Shown here: positions 6,688-10,696 of the stretch, piece by piece | Numbering within the stretch: position 1 is the first letter of the stretch | How the letters are laid out: every line of letters starts with the position of its first letter | From: Verrucomicrobiota bacterium | GTDB taxonomy: Bacteria > Verrucomicrobiota > Verrucomicrobiia > Opitutales > Opitutaceae | Assembly: GCA_023446735.1 (NCBI GenBank) | Contig: JAEXPQ010000324.1 | Coordinates: 1-10,696, forward strand | DNA length: 10,696 nucleotides | Direction of reading: 5' to 3' | Translations under genes and position numbers: made by a program | Notes under the pieces: model-generated | Databases searched by the model: none | Seen by the model: only the letters and a program-made list of their open reading frames with translations | What the model was told of the DNA's origin: nothing

Positions 6688-6882
6688 TCAACGGGCGGAG
6701 AGGCGTGAAGGCTCCGGGCAGCCATTGGGATCGGCGTCGTCGGCCGCAAGGTCCGCCATGAGCTGGGCCGCGGTGAAATGCGTCAGCTTCCACTGCGTGA
6801 TGGTCGTCTGGGCGAAGGCCCCCGGTGCCAACGCCAAAGCCGTGAGCGCAGCAAGAGGCGCAAGAATCGTTCGTGTTCTCAT
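6688..6882 (-). CDS. short secreted protein, likely remnant of a verrucomicrobial exoprotein
   Basis: This is a 64-residue protein. I chose ATG 6882 over upstream in-frame starts because it opens a textbook signal peptide (MRTRTILAPLAALTALALAP, cleavage after GAFA). GGGAGA lies about a dozen bases upstream as a weak Shine-Dalgarno. The mature part begins QTTITQWK and runs into LTHFTAAQLMADLAADDADPNG. From memory this resembles the start of the 'FTAAQL...ADPDGDGxxNLLEYAL' module found near the C-terminus of many long verrucomicrobial secreted proteins. Here the module breaks off after DPNG, and the frame ends 11 codons later in unrelated sequence. It may be an internally deleted, truncated gene or a genuine short exported peptide. 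It lies 81 bp upstream of the PEP-CTERM gene on the same strand. Confidence 0.55.
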   Translation of the reverse strand: MRTRTILAPLAALTALALAPGAFAQTTITQWKLTHFTAAQLMADLAADDADPNGCPEPSRLSAR

Positions 6883-7323
6883 GTCTGTCGGTTTCTCCCG
6901 GTATCCGCGAGCCCACGCCCGCCCACCCCGCCGAACGGGCGCCGGGGCGCACGCTCGAGCCACAGACGGCAGCGGCTCCAGTTTTCGGAGTCAATCGGCA
7001 AGCGCTGGCACGATCGCGAAAAGGGCGTAAGAAGAAATCCGATCGCGTCGCCGATCCTGCGCCCGGATCCAGGAGTCGGGACGCGCCCCCGGGCGCTCGA
7101 CACGCGTCGCGGAGGCGCGAGGCTCGCGCGAGCAACTGCGGAGAGCCGGCTCGCCGCCGCGCCCTCCGACCGCCAATCCCCGCGCCGTGTCCGTCCTCTA
7201 CACCAGCGTTCGGCACCGGCGGACCGCGAAACCGACGCACCGGCCACCGGTGACGGCCCACCGCTCACCGCCTCACGATTCCCCTTTCCCCCCGCGGATG
7301 GTCCGTTTTCAATCCGTGCTCCG
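6883..7323. other. divergent intergenic region upstream of proA
   Basis: This 441-bp GC-rich stretch lies between two divergent genes and should hold the promoters for both. Open frames run through it on both strands, but none has a motif or credible composition. A 12-bp perfect palindrome GCTCGCGCGAGC lies at 7122-7133. No confident sigma-70 boxes, riboswitch or T-box could be identified. Confidence 0.5.
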
Positions 7324-8607
7324 ATGGAAACCGATCTCGCTCTCACCGTCCGCCAGCTCGCCGAGGCCGCCCGCGCCGCCTCGTTGAAATTGGCCGTCGC
7401 CTCCACCGAGGCCAAGAACCGCGCGCTCACCGCGCTCGCCGAGAAGATCGAAGCCTCCATCCCGGCCCTCCTCTCCGCCAACGCCCAGGACCTCGACGCC
7501 GGCCGCGCCGCCGGCCTCTCCGCCGCGCTGCTCGACCGTCTCACCCTCAACGACTCCCGCATCCGCCAGATGGCCCAGGGCGTGCGCGAGATCGTCGCCC
7601 TGCCCGACCCCGTCGGCACCGAACTGGAGCGCACCACCCGCCCCAACGGCATCGTCATCCGCAAGCTCCGCGTGCCCATCGGCGTGATCGGCATCATCTA
7701 CGAGTCGCGGCCGAACGTCACCGTCGACTGCGCCGCGCTGTGCTTGAAATCCGGTAACGCCACCATCCTGCGCGGCGGCAAGGAGGCCTTCCACAGCAAC
7801 ACCGCCCTCGCCGCCCTGATCGCCGAGGCCCTCGCCTCCGCCGGCCTGCCCGCGACCTCCGTCCAGCTCATCCCCACGACCGACCGCGCCGCGCTCAACA
7901 CGCTCCTCAAGCTCAACGACCTCGTCCACTGCCTCATCCCCCGCGGCGGCGAGGCGCTCATCCGTTTCGTCACCGAGAACTCCTCGATCCCGGTCATCAA
8001 GCACTACAAGGGCGTCTGCTTCGTCTACGTCGACCGCGCCGCCGACCTCGCACTCGCCGAGCCGCTGCTCGTCAACGCCAAGGTCCAGCGCCCCAGCGCC
8101 TGCAACGCCGCCGAGCAGCTCCTCGTCCACCGCGACATCGCCGCCACCGCCCTGCCCCGCCTCGCCAAGGCCCTCCAGGCCTCGCGTAACGGCGGCGTGG
8201 AGCTGCGCTGCGACGCCGCCTCCGCCGCCATCCTCGCCGCCGCCGGCCTCGCGCCCAAGCCCGCCACCGAAGAGGATTACCGCACCGAGTTCCTCGACTA
8301 CATCCTCGCCGTGCGCGTCGTCGACTCCCTCGACGAGGCGATCGCCACCATCAATCGCGACAGCTCCAACCACAGCGACGCCATCGTCACCGCCGACGAG
8401 TCCGCCGGCCGCCGTTTCCAGGCCGAGGTCGACTCGGCCACCGTATACTGGAACGCGAGCACCCGCTTCACCGACGGCTTCGAGTTCGGCTTGGGCGCCG
8501 AGATCGGCATCTCCACCGACCGCCTCCACGCGCGCGGCCCGATGGGCCTGGCCGAGCTGTGCAGCTACAAGTTCGTGATCGACGGCACCGGGCAGGTGCG
8601 CCGCTAG
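7324..8607 (+). CDS. proA: glutamate-5-semialdehyde dehydrogenase (gamma-glutamyl phosphate reductase)
   Basis: This is a 427-residue protein starting at ATG 7324, within the usual ProA length (about 415-430). It catalyses NADPH-dependent reduction of L-glutamate 5-phosphate to glutamate 5-semialdehyde, the second step of cytosolic proline synthesis from glutamate. Diagnostic segments are PIGVIGIIYESRPNVTVD, CLKSGNATILRGGKEA, the conserved motif around the catalytic cysteine (VQRPSACNAAEQLLVH, Cys260) and the C-terminal NASTRFTDGFEFGLGAEIGIST. The frame is open far upstream, but family alignment from memory places the start at METDLALTV. No clear Shine-Dalgarno precedes it. The proB kinase partner is not in the window. 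The downstream exporter may be co-transcribed. Confidence 0.97.
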   Translation: METDLALTVRQLAEAARAASLKLAVASTEAKNRALTALAEKIEASIPALLSANAQDLDAGRAAGLSAALLDRLTLNDSRIRQMAQGVREIVALPDPVGTELERTTRPNGIVIRKLRVPIGVIGIIYESRPNVTVDCAALCLKSGNATILRGGKEAFHSNTALAALIAEALASAGLPATSVQLIPTTDRAALNTLLKLNDLVHCLIPRGGEALIRFVTENSSIPVIKHYKGVCFVYVDRAADLALAEPLLVNAKVQRPSACNAAEQLLVHRDIAATALPRLAKALQASRNGGVELRCDAASAAILAAAGLAPKPATEEDYRTEFLDYILAVRVVDSLDEAIATINRDSSNHSDAIVTADESAGRRFQAEVDSATVYWNASTRFTDGFEFGLGAEIGISTDRLHARGPMGLAELCSYKFVIDGTGQVRR

Positions 8608-8622
8608 GCGACCGCGGCGAAC

Positions 8623-8628
8623 GGGAGG
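8623..8628 (+). promoter_or_regulatory. ribosome binding site for the LysE-type exporter
   Basis: GGGAGG lies 7 nt before ATG 8636. It is one of the clearest Shine-Dalgarno sequences in the window and fixes the start of the exporter gene. Confidence 0.65.
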
Positions 8629-8635
8629 CTACGGG

Positions 8636-9268
8636 ATGGATTGGCGGATACCACTCATCGGCCTGGCGATCGGCTTCGGGATGTCGGTCCCGGTCGGCCC
8701 GGTCGGGCTGCTCGTCTTCCGGCGCTCGCTCCTGCATCACGCCCGCGCGGGGATTGTCACTGGCCTCGGTGCCGCCCTCGCCGATGCCCTCATCTGCTCC
8801 ATCCTCGCCTTCGGCATCTCGTCGGTCTCGGACTTCTTCGCCGACCACACGCGCCTGCTCGAGAACGTCGGCGGCTTCATCCTGCTGGCGATCGGATATG
8901 TCGTGTGGCGCACCTCGCCGCCGCGCGAGATGCCCAAGACCCCGGCGCCGCGGCCCGGCTGGTTCGGCGCGTTCACGACGTCGCTCCTGATCACCATCGG
9001 CAACCCGATGACGCTCGTCGGCGCCGGAGCGATCTTCGCCGGCTTCGCCGTGGCCGCGCGCCTCGGCAGCCACTTCGACGCGTTCATCCTCGTCGCCGGC
9101 ATCTTCTGCGGCTCGACGCTCTGGTGGACGATCCTGAGCAGCCTCGCGAGCCGCATGCGCGAGAAGGCCAGCGGCTACTGGATGCGGCGGCTGAACCAGG
9201 GCTGCGGCATCGTTGTCGCGCTCTTCGGCATCGTCCAGATCACCCGCATCGTGTTCGCCGCCCGTTAG
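8636..9268 (+). CDS. LysE/RhtB-family amino acid exporter
   Basis: This is a 210-residue integral membrane protein starting at ATG 8636 behind a good Shine-Dalgarno. It has about six predicted hydrophobic segments (near residues 5-28, 38-62, 75-92, 110-140, 145-165 and 187-206), the usual LysE/RhtB size and topology. The N-terminal GMSVPVGPVGLLVFRRSL followed by GLGAALADAL matches the PGP-type motif of the superfamily, and ITIGNPMTLV fits the conserved central NP motif. Members export amino acids or related small metabolites using the proton motive force. The substrate here cannot be read from sequence. The gene begins 28 bp after proA, so a shared transcript and a role in amino acid overflow are plausible inferences. 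Confidence 0.87.
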   Translation: MDWRIPLIGLAIGFGMSVPVGPVGLLVFRRSLLHHARAGIVTGLGAALADALICSILAFGISSVSDFFADHTRLLENVGGFILLAIGYVVWRTSPPREMPKTPAPRPGWFGAFTTSLLITIGNPMTLVGAGAIFAGFAVAARLGSHFDAFILVAGIFCGSTLWWTILSSLASRMREKASGYWMRRLNQGCGIVVALFGIVQITRIVFAAR

Positions 9269-9469
9269 GCCGGAGGACTCCCGTTCGCGCCGGCAGCGGC
9301 GACAGGGAGCCGGGGCCGAGCTCGGCCGCGGTTCCAACCTCCCAAGCCGCGCGCAAGTCGTGGCGGCGCTCGGCTCACGTGAAATCCCCGGCGCAAATCC
9401 TTTGTCTTGAATCGTCCTCCCCTTTGCGGATGCTCGCCCCAGCGCGCCTCCGCCCAAGCGCCCACTCCC

Positions 9470-9829
9470 ATGAATCCTGCCATCGATCGCCGCCATTTCG
9501 TGACCCGCAGCCTCGTCCTCGCCGGAGCGGCGCTCCTGCTGCCGTCGCGGCGCCTGGCGGCCTCCACGGCGGAGGTGACGCTCGATGACACGGCCGACGA
9601 GGCCCACCGCCGCGCCTTCGCGCTCGTCGGGCAATATGGACAGGTGGAGCAAGTTCAGTCGGACGGCCCCGCCACCCGCCTCACCGTGCGTGTCCGCTCT
9701 TTCGATGCAATGAACCGGACCCTCGGCCGCGCCCGCGATTTCGGCGTCGGCCAAGTTCGCGCCGCCGGCAACCGGACCTCCTTCGAGATCGCCGGCCGCC
9801 CCTTCGAGGTCGAAAACCAGCTCGGCTGA
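9470..9829 (+). CDS. small Tat-signal exported protein, function unknown
   Basis: This is a 119-residue protein. I chose ATG 9470 over an upstream in-frame TTG (9407) because it leaves a short n-region before the twin-arginine signal (DRRHFVTRSLVLAGAALLLP). The motif has RR-x-F followed by a hydrophobic core, as expected for Tat export. The mature part of about 85 residues reads as alternating strand and helix segments (AEVTLDD, DEAHRRAFALVGQYG, ATRLTVRVRS, FDAMNRTLGRARDFG, RTSFEIAG), which might form a small alpha/beta fold. No metal or cofactor motif such as Cys clusters was seen. I do not recognise the family. It lies 201 bp after the exporter and converges on the PEGA gene. Confidence 0.75.
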   Translation: MNPAIDRRHFVTRSLVLAGAALLLPSRRLAASTAEVTLDDTADEAHRRAFALVGQYGQVEQVQSDGPATRLTVRVRSFDAMNRTLGRARDFGVGQVRAAGNRTSFEIAGRPFEVENQLG

Positions 9830-9853
9830 GTCTCGTACGGGCCACGGAGCCGC

Positions 9854-9869
9854 GGAGCGCAACCGCTCC
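9854..9869. terminator. hairpin between convergent genes, possible terminator
   Basis: GGAGCG (9854-9859) and CGCTCC (9864-9869) form a perfect 6-bp stem with the 4-nt loop CAAC. It lies 24 bp after the stop of the Tat protein gene. No T-tract follows on either strand. Confidence 0.4.
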
Positions 9870-9874
9870 CCCAC

Positions 9875-9910
9875 AACCCGGCATTCCCGCGTGGCCTAAC
9901 GCGCCGGGTT
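9875..9910. terminator. second hairpin at the convergent gene end, possible terminator
   Basis: AACCCGGC (9875-9882) pairs with GCCGGGTT (9903-9910), an 8-bp stem over 20 nt, and a smaller CGCG pair sits inside the loop. It overlaps the last codons and the stop of the PEGA gene. No T-rich tail is present, so this is a weak call supported mainly by position. Confidence 0.35.
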
Positions 9911-10696
9911 CGCCAATCGCGCGCGCAGGTTCAGTCGAACCTCGGCGCGCTCGTTCTCGCGCACCACCGCCGTGGCTTTCGTCAACACCGTCCCCGCCCG
10001 GCGGAACTCCAGCTCGATCGGCCCCGGGATCTCGTCCTCGAGCACGCAGGGCGTCTTGCCCAGGCGCGCGCCACGACACCAGACCTCGATGCCGGCCGGA
10101 TCCGTCTCGACCAGCACCGAACCGCCGAGCAGCTCCACCGACACCGTCTCCGTCCGCCGCGCCTGCACGGTCACCAAACGCCGCTCCTCCCAGCCGGGCC
10201 GTCGTGTGACCACCACGACGTGCTCCCCCACAGGCAGGCCCTCGAACCGACAAGGCGTGCGCCCGTGCACCCGCCCCCGTTGCCCGCGCACCGAGCAGGC
10301 CAGCCCGGCCGGTTGCGAGGACACCTCCACACTGCCGATCGCCGGCACCAGCGCCACATCCAGCTCGACAAAGTCGTTGGCCCGGAGCGCGACCTCGCCG
10401 CTCCAATCCTCGTATCCTTTCTCTGTTGCCCGCACCCGATAGGTCCCGACCGGCTGGTCGGTCAGCACCAACGGGGCTCGGTCAATCGCGACCCGCTCCA
10501 CCGCCACGACCGCCGCCGCCGGTTTCGTGCGCACCACCAGTCCGCCCTTCTCCCGCGGTCCCGCGTGAGCCGGCACCGGACCCGCCGGCGCTTCCGCCTC
10601 GGGCGCCGCCGGCGGAACCGTCAAACACCATCCCGCGAGTCCGCCGCCGAAGACCGCCAACGCGAACAGCGCAGGCCACAGCGCGCGGCGCAGACC
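9896..10696 (-). CDS. membrane protein with three PEGA repeats, N-terminus outside window
   Basis: The frame is open to the right edge, leaving 266 visible residues of a longer protein. A TTG at 10660 is inside the membrane helix and is not the start. Visible order: basic GLRR, a transmembrane helix (about 5-27, with LFALAVFGGGLAGW), a Pro/Ala/Glu linker, then three PEGA-type beta repeats at about 51-118, 121-189 and 191-257. Their signatures are GLVVRTKPA, GSVEVSSQPAG with GRTPCRFEGLPVGEH, and GSVLVETDPAGIEVW with LGKTPC. PEGA domains are extracytoplasmic beta modules thought to bind cell-surface components. A basic-helix-PEGA arrangement is often the C-terminal half of membrane Ser/Thr protein kinases, but the kinase part, if any, lies off the window. 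It converges on the Tat protein gene. Confidence 0.85.
   Translation of the reverse strand, partial: GLRRALWPALFALAVFGGGLAGWCLTVPPAAPEAEAPAGPVPAHAGPREKGGLVVRTKPAAAVVAVERVAIDRAPLVLTDQPVGTYRVRATEKGYEDWSGEVALRANDFVELDVALVPAIGSVEVSSQPAGLACSVRGQRGRVHGRTPCRFEGLPVGEHVVVVTRRPGWEERRLVTVQARRTETVSVELLGGSVLVETDPAGIEVWCRGARLGKTPCVLEDEIPGPIELEFRRAGTVLTKATAVVRENERAEVRLNLRARLANPAR

Noticed and set aside
6688..6720. CPEP sequence near the end of the 64-residue protein as a PEP-CTERM motif
   Set aside because: No hydrophobic helix or basic cluster follows; the frame ends seven residues after the PEP.
6778..7323. N-terminal extension of proA in an upstream open frame
   Set aside because: The extension is Arg/Pro-rich and unlike any ProA. 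The ATG at 7324 gives the normal family length.
8468..9874. Minus-strand open frame of 468 codons across proA, the exporter and the Tat gene
   Set aside because: It is Arg/Gly/Glu-rich with no motif and spans three well-supported plus-strand genes. It is typical high-GC antisense openness.

Overview
The window is high-GC chromosomal DNA (coding parts near 70% G+C by eye) from a bacterium that is most likely a verrucomicrobial relative of the Opitutaceae. This rests on four traits typical of that group: a PEP-CTERM exoprotein, a short exoprotein with a sequence close to the 'FTAAQL...ADPDGDG' module of verrucomicrobial secreted proteins, a long alanine-rich repeat protein carrying 'DPxAAxAW...LPxGxxR' units, and a PEGA-domain protein. 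No rRNA, tRNA or CRISPR array was seen. Species-level placement is inference.

Layout. (1) 3-3750, plus strand: the 3' part of a PF00756-type serine esterase, a 547-residue membrane-anchored or secreted alanine-rich helical-repeat protein, and a TPM-domain (YgcG-like) membrane protein with a zinc-ribbon tail. (2) 3751-4137: a gene-free stretch with small hairpins and a 21-bp tandem repeat. (3) 4138-6882, minus strand: in transcription order, a very short secreted protein that looks like an exoprotein remnant, a PEP-CTERM exoprotein, a complete IS630-family insertion sequence (1112 bp, matched terminal inverted repeats, TA on both sides), and a low-GC membrane-anchored protein of unknown function. 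(4) 6883-7323: a gene-free divergent intergenic region. (5) 7324-9829, plus strand: proA (glutamate-5-semialdehyde dehydrogenase, proline synthesis), a LysE/RhtB-type exporter 28 bp downstream, and a small Tat-signal protein. (6) 9896 to the right edge, minus strand: the C-terminal part of a membrane protein with three PEGA repeats, convergent with the Tat protein.

The accessory, mobile part is 4033-6882. The IS has landed in the last codons of the PEP-CTERM gene. The reading frame runs on into the inverted repeat, which supplies the last ten residues, including the basic residues expected after the PEP-CTERM hydrophobic helix. The other flank of the IS is a gene of about 45-50% G+C, whose start codon lies only 10 bp beyond the IS end and has no visible Shine-Dalgarno sequence. 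The two flanks may not have been natural neighbours.

Outside that island the genes are ordinary housekeeping or cell-envelope genes. proA and the LysE-type exporter could be co-transcribed. I found no convincing undescribed multi-gene system. The best leads are the IS/PEP-CTERM junction, the foreign-looking gene beside it, the 21-bp repeat, and the degenerate exoprotein.
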